Shown piece after piece: positions 8,923-17,385 of a DNA stretch of 64,000 nucleotides. This DNA is from CAWCPR01 sp963797475. GTDB taxonomy: Bacteria > Chloroflexota > Anaerolineae > Anaerolineales > UBA4823. Under the pieces are notes generated by a model. The model searched no databases. It was given only the letters and a program-made list of their open reading frames with translations, and was not told the DNA's origin. Made by a program: the position numbers and the translations under genes. Each line of letters opens with the position of its first letter. Position 1 is the first letter of the stretch. The DNA lies in NCBI GenBank assembly GCA_963797475.1, contig CAWCPR010000020.1, forward strand, positions 124,001 to 188,000. The letters are read 5' to 3'.

Positions 8923-10017
8923 CTATACGATCGCTAACCCGGTAAGCGCTGCCATGCCACGCCCATTGCGCATCCATAATTCAACCGGGTGTTCGCAGAT
9001 ATACCCATGCCCGCCTAGCACCTGTACGGCTCGATCGGTGACCATCATCGCCATGTCGGACGCTCCGGTTAATGCCAGGTAGGCGTGTTTGCTCGCCCCT
9101 GGCTTTTCGCAGTCCAGCATCCAGGCCGCTTCCCAGGCCAATAATCGGATCGCCTCGATCTCGGTCGCCATTTCAGCCAACATGAAGGCGATCGCTTGTT
9201 TTTGAGCGACTTTCACCCCGAAGACATCCCGCTCTTTGGCATAATCGCGCGCATACTCATAAGCCGCGCGCGAAAGACCCACCGCTAAGCCTGCCATCGC
9301 TACGCGTGAGGCGTCCAAAACGGGGGCAAATTCGTGCCCACCTTCCCCTCCCAGGCGGTTGGTTTTTGGAACGCGCACTCCCTTGAGACAAACCGTATAC
9401 ACTGGCAGGGCATGAATTCCCATTAATTTTTGTCGCTCGCCTACTTCTAGGCCCTCAGACCCTTTAGGGACGATAAAGCCCTGCGTACGATCCTCTAATC
9501 GTGCATAAATGATCATTGCTTCGGCGTCAGCGGCAAACGGAACAAAGACCTTTTCGCCGCTAATAACATACGCATCTCCTTCAATCTCTGCAATCGTGGC
9601 TAAATCATTCGGATCGAAATTGAAAGCCGGCTCCACCAGGGCAGCGCTGTAAGGCGCCCATTCAGTCTCGATCACTGCGGGTAGATAGGTCTGCTTTTGC
9701 TCTTCGCTGCCGGCCAGGAGAATCGGCGTAGTGAACAGCCCAGGCGTCATGACCGCTAACGCCCCAGCAAGATCTCCCCAGGCCATCTCTTCGGCCGCGA
9801 GGACTCCCGTCAACACCGAGCGCTCTCCAAAGCCGCCATACGATTCGGGGATGGAGGCTTGAAGGAACCCCAGCTCCCAACCTTTCTCAACGAGGTTGGC
9901 AGGCAGTTCCCCGTCTTCCTCCGCATCCCTGGCTTTCGCGCGCAAATCGATGCCAGCATAACGGTTGATCGTTTCGATGAGCATCTTTTGCTCTTCTGAA
10001 GGTTCAAAAGAAAACAT
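8923..10017 (-). CDS. Acyl-CoA dehydrogenase family protein lacking the catalytic Glu
   Basis: A 364-residue acyl-CoA dehydrogenase homologue. The start at 10017 is chosen because AGGAGAGG lies just before that ATG; a frame open to 10059 would add 14 poorly conserved residues. It keeps the family's helical N-domain, the DAYVISGEKVFVPFA strand and the GGHGYICEHPVELWMRN stretch, but the chain ends 16 residues later. Where relatives have Tyr-Glu-Gly-Thr, the sequence reads Leu-Thr-Gly-Leu (Thr359). So it is probably inactive alone, or a partner subunit of the dehydrogenase encoded directly downstream. Confidence 0.88.
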   Translation of the reverse strand: MFSFEPSEEQKMLIETINRYAGIDLRAKARDAEEDGELPANLVEKGWELGFLQASIPESYGGFGERSVLTGVLAAEEMAWGDLAGALAVMTPGLFTTPILLAGSEEQKQTYLPAVIETEWAPYSAALVEPAFNFDPNDLATIAEIEGDAYVISGEKVFVPFAADAEAMIIYARLEDRTQGFIVPKGSEGLEVGERQKLMGIHALPVYTVCLKGVRVPKTNRLGGEGGHEFAPVLDASRVAMAGLAVGLSRAAYEYARDYAKERDVFGVKVAQKQAIAFMLAEMATEIEAIRLLAWEAAWMLDCEKPGASKHAYLALTGASDMAMMVTDRAVQVLGGHGYICEHPVELWMRNGRGMAALTGLAIV

Positions 10018-10101
10018 AGTTTGCCTCTCCTGATTTGATCTGTATCGAATGATCCTCACTCAGGCGCACATAACGCGCCTGACACTTTGCCCGCTTACTT
10101 T

Positions 10102-11160
10102 TTAATCCCCAATCAGACGGAAATAGCGAATCGGGGTTGGCTTGTCGCCGGCTTCCAATTCACCCAAATTTTCTACACCTAATAAACCGCGCTGGTATAA
10201 ATACTCGACATGGGCACCCGCTTCTTCAAGCGCAAGCAGCACGTTATATCCGTGCACCTCTCCAAAAAGATCGCGGGATACTTCTAAAATGGTGTGCGGA
10301 TTGTTTAAAAAACCCAGCACCTGTTGCAAACGTTGTGAATGCAGGGCGCGGATCGCCTCAACTCGAGCTGGTAAGTCGAAGATCGGTTCATTGTGACCCC
10401 CAAGGCAAAGTTTTACCCCGATAGCCCATGGCAAAAGCAGATCTAATGATTTGAGGTAATGGTCCAAACCTGTTGAAAGCGTCAGGTGTTCGGGAGATTG
10501 GTGCGGGCTGGTATGTTCCAAAACATGATCACCGCAGAACAAGATATCGTGCAGCCGAATGACGACGTGACCAGCACAATGGCCGGGTACATGAAGCATC
10601 GTAAATGGACCCAGGCGCATATCGCTGGATTCAAAAGTAAAATCGACCTTTACAGAATGGTACAGGCTTTTCGTAATCTTATATAACTGGATCAATTCGA
10701 CCCGCCGTTCCGAATTGACTCCAGCTTCAATCAAAAATTCATCCAGCCTTTTTGCAACCAGGGTCAAGCGCTCTTCATAATTGGTCAAATTGCGTAAATC
10801 CAATTCGTGAACCCCGATCCGGGCTTGCGTGCGAGGCCTGACGAAAGATAGGCCGCCGAAGTGGTCGATATGACCATGCGTGATGAGGATGTGAGTCAGG
10901 TCCCCAAAATCCAAGGCTCTTCCTAATTGTTCGGACACCGATTGCAAGCCTGCGCTGAGGTTCTCGTTAGAATTTCCAAATCCGGAACCCGCATCGATTA
11001 GCACACGCAGCTCGCCAAGCCGGTTATCCGTAACTAAAACAAAATAGGCATACCCCCATAGACCTGGGAACTCTTCCAAGGGGATCCGAAAAATCTGAGC
11101 TCCTTCCGAGGTTTCGAAAAGAGTGATTCCAGAATTTTCCGATAGCGTTTTGGCGCTCAC
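10102..11160 (-). CDS. Metallo-beta-lactamase-fold hydrolase
   Basis: A 352-residue MBL-fold protein. The first metal-binding motif THGHIDHFGG is intact, with further ligands in VPGHCAGHVV, CGDHVL and the late GGHNEP. The GTG start overlaps the stop of the TetR gene by four bases (GTGA), so the two are translationally coupled. The layout resembles glyoxalase II-like and acyl-thioester hydrolases. Given the fatty-acid neighbours a thioester substrate is plausible but not shown. A helical C-terminal domain of about 100 residues follows the metal-binding core. Confidence 0.85.
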   Translation of the reverse strand: MSAKTLSENSGITLFETSEGAQIFRIPLEEFPGLWGYAYFVLVTDNRLGELRVLIDAGSGFGNSNENLSAGLQSVSEQLGRALDFGDLTHILITHGHIDHFGGLSFVRPRTQARIGVHELDLRNLTNYEERLTLVAKRLDEFLIEAGVNSERRVELIQLYKITKSLYHSVKVDFTFESSDMRLGPFTMLHVPGHCAGHVVIRLHDILFCGDHVLEHTSPHQSPEHLTLSTGLDHYLKSLDLLLPWAIGVKLCLGGHNEPIFDLPARVEAIRALHSQRLQQVLGFLNNPHTILEVSRDLFGEVHGYNVLLALEEAGAHVEYLYQRGLLGVENLGELEAGDKPTPIRYFRLIGD

Positions 11161-11732
11161 AGGGTTTCCTCACGAATTAAAAGGCCCCGAAGAAAGAGAT
11201 CGGCAAACTGCCCGGCAATCTCTTGCGGAGAAAGAGAACCATCGGGGCGGTACCAGGTGATCGTCCAATTCATCACACCTAACAAGGCGCGTGAAGAAAG
11301 GTTCGGGTCCGTGCAGCAGAATAATCCCTGATCCAAACCATTTTGTATTAAATCCCGCCACAAGCGTTCAAATCGATCACGCCTGGGAATATGACGAGCA
11401 TTCAGTTCGGGTTCCAAAGAGCGGTGTTCCAGGAGCAGCACGGAAGCCAGCTCGCGATGCTCCAACATCGTCTGAAGATAAGCGCACATCGCCTGGCGCA
11501 GTTTTTTATCCGGGGGAAGGGGTTGGGAAATTACCGCCTGGATATGATCGATGAGCATGTCCAGCGCCTGATCCAGGATAGCAAGTAAGATATCCTGTTT
11601 ACTGGACACGTGGTAGTAAAGGCTGGCTTTCTGCAGGTTAACCGCCTGAGCGATATCCTGCATGGAGGCCGCGTGATAACCTTTTTGGCTGAAAATCTGG
11701 GCGGCGGCTTCTAAAATATCATCACGGGTCAT
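11157..11732 (-). CDS. TetR-family transcriptional regulator, FadR-like
   Basis: A 191-residue repressor with an N-terminal helix-turn-helix (DIAQAVNLQKASLYYHVSSKQDIL, residues about 24-47) and a helical ligand-binding C-terminus. The ATG at 11732 is preceded by AGGGAG at good spacing. The longer open frame up to 11786 would put the start upstream of the operator and is not used. A palindrome typical of TetR operators lies 11 bases upstream. Because the gene heads the beta-oxidation genes, it probably senses acyl-CoA and represses them and itself; that is inference from context. Confidence 0.9.
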   Translation of the reverse strand: MTRDDILEAAAQIFSQKGYHAASMQDIAQAVNLQKASLYYHVSSKQDILLAILDQALDMLIDHIQAVISQPLPPDKKLRQAMCAYLQTMLEHRELASVLLLEHRSLEPELNARHIPRRDRFERLWRDLIQNGLDQGLFCCTDPNLSSRALLGVMNWTITWYRPDGSLSPQEIAGQFADLFLRGLLIREETL

Positions 11733-11742
11733 CCATATCTCC

Positions 11743-11760
11743 CTACCGACCGTTCGGTAG
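11743..11760. promoter_or_regulatory. TetR-type palindromic operator
   Basis: Perfect 7-base arms CTACCGA and TCGGTAG (11743-11749 and 11754-11760) surround a 4-base centre. The ACCGA...TCGGT core is the kind of site bound by TetR regulators of fatty-acid genes. It lies directly upstream of the TetR start, which suggests autorepression of the operon. Confidence 0.7.
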
Positions 11761-11813
11761 ATTAAGCTTATCAAATTCACGAACAAATGTCAAGTCCTTA
11801 TATGATGTACCTG

Positions 11814-11880
11814 TATTCATCCGCCCCTGGCTTTCAGCCAGCGGTCCGCGTGGTGCGCCACGAGCGCCCAACACGATTGG
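11814..11880 (-). repeat. Dispersed hairpin repeat, copy 1 (longest)
   Basis: Read on the minus strand this is GTGTTGGGCGCTCGTGG, then CGCACCACG, then a second hairpin CTGGCT-GAA-AGCCAG, then AGGGGCGGATGAATA. Two stem-loops are formed (CGTGG/CCACG and CTGGCT/AGCCAG). Partial copies occur at 22927-22954, 25498-25530 and 39329-39376, all between genes. No protein is encoded. Confidence 0.7.
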
Positions 11881-11927
11881 ATTGCATCCTTAATGATTCC
11901 TTAGGGTTGGGTTTAAGCTCTAATAAA

Positions 11928-11985
11928 GACCATCCATGATTTACCTGGTATTGTCGTTATAATATCAATTTACCCATGGATGGTC
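11928..11985. promoter_or_regulatory. tatA promoter enclosed by an 11-bp inverted repeat
   Basis: A -10 box TATAAT lies at 11958-11963, about 90 bases before tatA; no good -35 box is visible. The box sits inside a perfect 11-base inverted repeat, GACCATCCATG at 11928-11938 and CATGGATGGTC at 11975-11985. The 36-base spacing would allow two bound regulators or a long hairpin. Confidence 0.55.
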
Positions 11986-12054
11986 GTAATTTACCTTCCG
12001 ATCCATACATGAATTAATGATTTTCCTGACGTTTTTAAATGGAGAGAATGAAAA

Positions 12055-12243
12055 ATGGATATCGGGCCTACTGAGTTAATAATTATTCTGCTGATCGTTA
12101 TTTTATTGTTTGGCGTTGGGAGGATCAGCAAAATCGCGGGCGAATTGGGCAGTGGGATCCGCGCCTTTAAAGATGGCTTGCAGAGTTCCGGGCAAAATCC
12201 TGAGAAATCTGATAGCTCTGAAGAGGAGAAACCCGTAGAATAA
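12055..12243 (+). CDS. tatA: Twin-arginine translocase subunit TatA
   Basis: A 62-residue protein with the TatA/TatE layout: a short acidic N-terminus with GPTELI, one membrane helix (about residues 7-22), the FGVGRISKIAGELG hinge and amphipathic helix with the conserved Phe-Gly, then a charged tail rich in Ser, Glu and Lys. It forms the pore that exports folded proteins. GGAGAG precedes the ATG. No tatC is present in the window, so this is an isolated tatA. Confidence 0.92.
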   Translation: MDIGPTELIIILLIVILLFGVGRISKIAGELGSGIRAFKDGLQSSGQNPEKSDSSEEEKPVE

Positions 12244-12288
12244 CTGAAGTACAATTGGGCGATACTCGATTACACGAGGAGTGTTACA

Positions 12289-12942
12289 ATGCGTCTATCG
12301 AAATCGCCCAGCCTTTTGTTGATCCTGGTGTTCTTCCTGGCAGCCTGCTCACCAGATCGCGCAGGGGGTGTACCTTTATCTCCAGCCAATTCAGCCGCGT
12401 CTGGGAACCCTGAAAACTCCTCAGGACAACCCACGGATCTCCCTCCGACGCCGTTTTGCAAGTCGGAAAATTTATCGGCTGAAGTCAGCGCATCCGGCGC
12501 AGGGGGAAGTATGAATTTTACACTTCGACTGGTCAATGCGGGTAGCACTGCTTGCATTCTAGAAGGTCCTCCAACCATCTCCCTGGTCGATAACACCGCC
12601 AGCCCGCTCAATATATCGAAAACCTATAATTGCATGGAATGCAATACCGGGGAAAACGAAAGCAATCCTTCAACTTCAGAATCGGCTCCACCACTTGTGG
12701 GAACTTCAGCGCCGGGGGACGCTCTCAATCGCAGAATTGGACTTGAACCCGGCCAGGGCGTAAATGTGTTCTTGACCTGGCAAAACTGGTGTGAACCCTT
12801 TCCAGATGGAGGTGTCAATATCCAATTGGCCCTTCCAGAAGATGCCGGTATATTGGAGGCTCCCACCAATGTTGTTGTTGGTGCGAGCTGTGATTCTTCA
12901 GGGAACAGCTCTACATTGATCGTCAGCGAATACCGGCAGTAA
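12289..12942 (+). CDS. Lipoprotein with a DUF4232-like domain
   Basis: A 217-residue exported protein. The signal peptide ends in a lipobox (FFLAAC, Cys20). A Ser/Asn/Gly-rich linker precedes a domain that begins at about residue 58 with a Cys, a small-residue strand with GAGGSMNFTLRLVNAGSTACIL, and ends with a strand carrying a second Cys pair, as in DUF4232 domains. CGAGGAG lies before the ATG. Function is unknown. A hairpin directly downstream probably ends the transcript. Confidence 0.75.
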   Translation: MRLSKSPSLLLILVFFLAACSPDRAGGVPLSPANSAASGNPENSSGQPTDLPPTPFCKSENLSAEVSASGAGGSMNFTLRLVNAGSTACILEGPPTISLVDNTASPLNISKTYNCMECNTGENESNPSTSESAPPLVGTSAPGDALNRRIGLEPGQGVNVFLTWQNWCEPFPDGGVNIQLALPEDAGILEAPTNVVVGASCDSSGNSSTLIVSEYRQ

Positions 12943-12961
12943 CCTGTTGATCGCCTGGATC

Positions 12962-13001
12962 AGCGGCCTCTCGAACTCTCGGGAGGCCGCTTTCGCGTCT
13001 T
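12962..13001 (+). terminator. Probable intrinsic terminator after the DUF4232 lipoprotein
   Basis: A 9-base stem AGCGGCCTC / GAGGCCGCT (12962-12970 and 12983-12991) with a 12-base loop is followed by a weak T-rich stretch (TTCGCGTCTT). The stem is strong, but the poor T tract leaves termination uncertain. Confidence 0.5.
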
Positions 13002-13048
13002 CAGGAGCCAACAAATCTACGGTTCTAAGCTAAAATATCCTCGTCAAC

Positions 13049-13093
13049 TCCTTGACCGTTAATTCCTTGACCGGCAAATCCTTGGCCGTATAA
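13049..13093 (+). repeat. Tandem repeat, three 15-bp units
   Basis: Three head-to-tail units of TCCTTGACCGTTAAT, TCCTTGACCGGCAAA and TCCTTGGCCGTATAA lie 40 bases before the start of the MOP-superfamily gene. Each contains a TTGACC-like sequence. They may be regulatory direct repeats or a small microsatellite-like expansion. Confidence 0.6.
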
Positions 13094-13131
13094 TCCCAGG
13101 GCATCCGCTGACAACAGCGAGGAGGATCGGT

Positions 13132-14493
13132 TTGCTGTCAATGCGCCGTGTTGTACATACCTGGTGGCCCTTGGCTGCCAGTTGGCTGTTAATGGGCGCC
13201 GAACTGCCTGCGCTTAGCGCCGTTATTGCTCGCCTGGCAAATCCTGAAATCAGCCTGGCGGCGTATGGAGGCGTTGTTTTTCCACTTGCGTTGATCGTGG
13301 AATCACCTATCATCATGCTCCTGGCAGCTTCCACAGCCTTGAGCAAAGATTGGGATTCCTATGTCAAACTGCGCAGATTCATGATGACAGCCGGGTTCTC
13401 GCTTACTGTCCTCCATGTAATTGTCGCCTTCACGCCGCTTTACTATGGCATTGTCGAAAAAATTCTCAGCGTGCCGGCAGAGATTGTCGAGCCGGCCAGA
13501 ATCGGTTTAATGATCATGACCCCCTGGTCGTGGGCAATCGCTTACCGGCGTTTCAACCAGGGGGTATTAATCCGCTTTGGTCATTCACAAGCAGTCGGGG
13601 TAGGCACCTTTATCCGGCTTAGCGCCGATAGCCTGATTCTCCTGACCGGTTACCTGAAAGGCGATGTCTCTGGCATCGTGATCGCCGCTTTTGCGGTGAC
13701 TTCCGGGGTCGTCTGCGAAGCGGTTTATGCGGGGATTGTCGTGCGTCCAGTGCTGAGGCGAGAATTGAAGCACATCCCGGTCGTTTCAAAACCAGTGACT
13801 TTACGCTCTTTCCTGGATTTCTACATCCCACTGGCGATGACTTCCATTTTGACGATGCTCGCCGATCCGATCGGCAGCGCCGCTCTCAGCCGTATGCCAG
13901 AACCGTTGGCCTCATTGGCAGTCTGGCCCGTTGTTACCGGTTTAATCTTCATGCTTCAAGGACTGGGAGTCGCGTTCAACGAAGTGGTGATTGCCTTGCT
14001 CGATGAGCCCAAATCCAGCCAAGCCTTGAAGCGCTTCACCGTTCTGCTTTCTGGGGTGACAACAGGACTGTTATTAATATTAGCGACCACGCCGCTGTCG
14101 GACACCTGGTTCAGGCAGGTATCTGCATTACCGCCACACCTGGCAGAACTGGCGCGTTTAGGTGTTTGGGTGGCTTTACCGCTCCCTGCCCTGAGCGCAT
14201 TGCAGAGCTGGTTTCAGGGCGCCATCTTACATGGACAGCGGACACGAGGAATCACAGAATCGGTACTGATTTATCTTTTTACCAGTGCATTAGTATTTGG
14301 CGCGGGTGTCTTTTCAGGCCAGATAACGGGTTTGTACATCGGTATTTTGGCGATTGTTCTGAGTGCTTTGGCACAAGATTTGTGGCTTTGGTACCGCGGC
14401 CGGTCTGTCCTGTTGGCAGTAATCCGCAGAGACAACGAACCCCTACAATTCCAACCCCCTGAGGCTGTACTGGATGAAATTCACGCCCCTTGA
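13132..14493 (+). CDS. MOP-superfamily membrane transporter (MATE/ANKH-like)
   Basis: A 453-residue polytopic membrane protein with about 12 hydrophobic segments and a twofold pattern. The loops contain SAVIARLANPE near residue 25 and, in the second half, DPIGSAALSRMPEPLASLAVWPV near 245-267, the paired-repeat organisation of MATE/ANKH-type exporters. GGAGG six bases upstream makes the TTG at 13132 the likely start rather than the ATG three codons later. The substrate cannot be told from sequence. Resemblance to the ANKH (progressive ankylosis) branch is my impression and needs a profile search. Confidence 0.7.
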   Translation: MLSMRRVVHTWWPLAASWLLMGAELPALSAVIARLANPEISLAAYGGVVFPLALIVESPIIMLLAASTALSKDWDSYVKLRRFMMTAGFSLTVLHVIVAFTPLYYGIVEKILSVPAEIVEPARIGLMIMTPWSWAIAYRRFNQGVLIRFGHSQAVGVGTFIRLSADSLILLTGYLKGDVSGIVIAAFAVTSGVVCEAVYAGIVVRPVLRRELKHIPVVSKPVTLRSFLDFYIPLAMTSILTMLADPIGSAALSRMPEPLASLAVWPVVTGLIFMLQGLGVAFNEVVIALLDEPKSSQALKRFTVLLSGVTTGLLLILATTPLSDTWFRQVSALPPHLAELARLGVWVALPLPALSALQSWFQGAILHGQRTRGITESVLIYLFTSALVFGAGVFSGQITGLYIGILAIVLSALAQDLWLWYRGRSVLLAVIRRDNEPLQFQPPEAVLDEIHAP

Positions 14494-14529
14494 TTTGGAT
14501 AAGACCAGCATTTCCTTTACTCAGACATC

Positions 14530-15172
14530 ATGGCCTTAAGTTTGTCGCTCACTTTCTTTCTCAAAGGCCTGGCTTTAGGTCTGACCGCAGCGGCTTCTCC
14601 AGGCCCTACGCAAACTTTCCTGATCGGCCAATCCCTTGCAGGAGGTTGGCGACGGGGAGCCCCAGTCGCTTTCGCACCGTTAATCAGCGACGGACCGATT
14701 ATCTTCTTAACCATCCTCGTGCTGGAACAACTGCCGTCTCTATTAATCCGAATCATCAGCCTGACAGGTGGACTCTTTGTACTCTATTTGGCATGGGGGC
14801 TTTGGCGTCAATGGCTGAATGAACGCGGTCAACAACTTAACGGACGCCTCTATCCAAAATGGTTCAATGAACAGCCGGTCTGTTTTAATGAAAGGCGTGA
14901 TGATGAATCTGCTCAATCCAGCGCCATATACATTCTGGATCTTCGTAAATGGGCCAATTCTACTCGCAGGCTTACGCCAATCTTTTTTCAGCGGCTTTGT
15001 TTTCCTGCTGGGTTTCTACAGCATGCTGGTCGGAGGCATGCTGCTTATTGCCGCCATCTTTCACCAGGCCCGCCGGTTGGGTCGGCGTCTGGTACGCGGC
15101 CTGACTCTGACCAGCATTTTGATCCTCGTCATTTTCGGCGGGATCCTGATCTCTCAAAGCTTCAATCCTTAA
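14530..15172 (+). pseudogene. LysE-family amino-acid exporter, interrupted by a frameshift
   Basis: The N-terminal half (14530 to about 14820) reads as a LysE/RhtB exporter, with SPGPTQTFLIGQSLAGGWRRG and DGPIIFLTILVLEQ. The C-terminal half (NLLNPAPYTFW and three membrane helices) continues in the next frame to 15172. The switch lies somewhere between about 14815 and 14890; homopolymers TCCAAAATGG and TGTTTTAATG fall in that stretch. The second half has no ribosome-binding site of its own. It is either a true pseudogene or one of several single-base errors in this sequence. A repaired protein would be about 213 residues, normal for the family. Confidence 0.75.
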
Positions 15173-15274
15173 GAAACCGGAAAGCGACCCTGGTTAGAAA
15201 CCTGGTTCAATCTGCCTGCAGCGAGGGCAATGTTGTCATGAATATATCCTCGCTCCAATCATGATAAATGTCAG

Positions 15275-15280
15275 TATAAT
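15275..15280 (+). promoter_or_regulatory. -10 box for the E1 dehydrogenase gene
   Basis: A consensus TATAAT lies 30 bases before the ATG of the E1 fusion gene. No convincing -35 box is visible at normal spacing. Confidence 0.4.
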
Positions 15281-15310
15281 TATCCTAATCGGTTTAGGGG
15301 AAGGATAGCT

Positions 15311-17365
15311 ATGACTGACGTCCAGGTGGATTGGCTTAAGGTTGCCCGGTCGGTCCTGCTTTCAAGGTACATGGATCGCCTGGAAATCGAAAACCTTACC
15401 CCACAGGGTAAAGTAAAATACCAGTTCTCAGCGATGGGGCACGAACTGGCCCAGGTCTTACTTGCCCAGGCATTAAATCACCCACACGATGGCGCAGGAG
15501 TTTACTACCGCTCCAGGCCTTTTATGCTCGCCAGTGGTCTTTGTGCAGCAGAAGCCCTGGCTGCTGGGATGGCCTTGCTCGGGGGACCCAGCGCAGGCCG
15601 GGATGTAGGGGTCGTGTTCAATATGCCGCGCCGGGACGGCATTACTGTTTTACCGGCATCAGGAGATGTCGGCGCGCAATACTCTCCGACCGCGGGTTGG
15701 GCGCAGGCGATATCCTATCGGAAAAGCGTCCTTCAAGAGGAGGATTGGCAAGGGGCTATCGCCGTAGCGCTCGGGGGAGATGGGAGTATCGCTACGAATG
15801 GGTTTTGGGCAGCTCTCAATATTGTGACAACTTTAAAGCTCCCCATGTTATTCTTCATTGAAGATAACCAATATGGTCTCTCAGTCCCCTCCTCCTACCA
15901 GACGCCAGGCGGCGATATCGCTGCAAACCTGGCTTCTTTTGGCAACCTGCGAGTAAAAAGCGCCGATGGGACGAACCCAGAAGAAGCCTGGATGTCAATT
16001 TGGGAAGCTGTAACGTACGTGCGCTCTGGCGCAGGCCCGTACTTGCTCAGGATGGAAGTACCTCGCCTGACAGGGCATACCTTTATTGACGACCAATCCT
16101 ATAAAAGCCCGGAAACCATCGCAGCTGAGGGAGAACGGGATCCATTTAAGCGCCTGCATGATTTCATGGTCCCCCACCAATTGGACTCCAAAGCGTGGGG
16201 GCGTATGGAGCGAGAGATCCAGGCTGATCTGGCGCAATCGTTGGCGGAAGCTGAGGCTTTTCCAGAACCGGATTCTTCCGGAATTGTGCGACACCTTTTT
16301 TATGAGGGAGTAGCCCCTATCCAGGGAGGCTTGCGAATTGAAAAAGCCTTGTTTCCTTGCGAGGCTTCATCCTTCCCGGATACAAAAGGGGCTCGCATCA
16401 ATATGGTCGATGCGATCCGCCGCACGCTTGAGCAGGAGATGGATCAAAATCCACGCATGCTGGTTTTCGGTGAAGATGTCGGCGTGAAAGGCGGCGTTCA
16501 CGGCGCTACCCGAGATATGCAGGCCCATTTCGGTCCTCAGCGGGTGTTTGATACTTCTTTATCCGAAGAAGGGATCATCGGCCGTTCGACCGGGATGGCC
16601 CTGGCTGGTCTCCTGCCGGTGCCAGAGATACAGTTTCGCAAATACGCTGATCCTGCCTACGAACAGCTCGCCGACCTGGGCACCTTGCGTTGGCGGACGG
16701 CAAACAAGTTTGCAGCGCCTGTAGTCGTCCGCATCCCGGTCGGGTTCAGCAAGATCACCGGAGACCCATGGCATAGTATGACCGCCGAGGCGGTTTACGC
16801 TCACCTCCTTGGCTGGCGGGTTGCCTTCCCCAGCAACGCGCAAGATGCTGTCGGCTTGTTGCGCAGCGCATTACGCGGCGACGACCCGACGATATTTCTC
16901 GAACACCGCGCCCTGCTCGACACCAGTGAAGGCCGGCGTCCATACCCAGGCGATGGCTACTGCCTGCCATTTGCAACTGCAGCCAGGCTAATGAATGGCG
17001 ACGAGTTGACTGTGATTACCTGGGGAGCGATGGTGCCTCGTTGTATGAAAGCTGCCCAGGAATTCTCGGGCAGTATCACACTGCTCGACCTGCGTACCAT
17101 ACAGCCCTGGGATCAAGAGTGTGTGCTTGAAAGCGTGCGAAAGACTGGAAAAGTCCTGGTAGTTCACGAAGATACACGCACGGCCGGCTTTGCCGGGGAA
17201 ATCATCGCCACGCTCTCCAGCCAGGTATTTGTATATCTAGACGCCCCAATCGAGCGGTTAACCATGCCAGATGTCCCCATCCCGTTCAATGTCCGCGCCA
17301 TGGAAGCGATATTACCGGGTGTTCAACGCATCCACCAAAAAATGAATGAAATTCTCGCTTATTGA
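15311..17365 (+). CDS. 2-oxoacid dehydrogenase E1, alpha-beta fusion
   Basis: A single 684-residue chain joins the alpha and beta subunits of a thiamine-diphosphate E1 component (branched-chain 2-oxoacid or acetoin/pyruvate type). The alpha part (residues about 1-340) holds YYRSRPFML and the cofactor motif GDGSIATNGFW near 156-166 with the closing Asn about 30 residues on. The beta part starts near 358 (INMVDAIRRTLEQEM) and contains VFGEDVG and the DTSLSEEGIIG strand. The substrate is probably branched-chain, because no separate E1 subunits are adjacent and fused E1 proteins are often of this class; this is inference. No E2 or E3 gene lies nearby. GGAAGG precedes the ATG. Confidence 0.88.
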   Translation: MTDVQVDWLKVARSVLLSRYMDRLEIENLTPQGKVKYQFSAMGHELAQVLLAQALNHPHDGAGVYYRSRPFMLASGLCAAEALAAGMALLGGPSAGRDVGVVFNMPRRDGITVLPASGDVGAQYSPTAGWAQAISYRKSVLQEEDWQGAIAVALGGDGSIATNGFWAALNIVTTLKLPMLFFIEDNQYGLSVPSSYQTPGGDIAANLASFGNLRVKSADGTNPEEAWMSIWEAVTYVRSGAGPYLLRMEVPRLTGHTFIDDQSYKSPETIAAEGERDPFKRLHDFMVPHQLDSKAWGRMEREIQADLAQSLAEAEAFPEPDSSGIVRHLFYEGVAPIQGGLRIEKALFPCEASSFPDTKGARINMVDAIRRTLEQEMDQNPRMLVFGEDVGVKGGVHGATRDMQAHFGPQRVFDTSLSEEGIIGRSTGMALAGLLPVPEIQFRKYADPAYEQLADLGTLRWRTANKFAAPVVVRIPVGFSKITGDPWHSMTAEAVYAHLLGWRVAFPSNAQDAVGLLRSALRGDDPTIFLEHRALLDTSEGRRPYPGDGYCLPFATAARLMNGDELTVITWGAMVPRCMKAAQEFSGSITLLDLRTIQPWDQECVLESVRKTGKVLVVHEDTRTAGFAGEIIATLSSQVFVYLDAPIERLTMPDVPIPFNVRAMEAILPGVQRIHQKMNEILAY

Positions 17366-17385
17366 TTTCTTAAAGGAAGCCTTTT

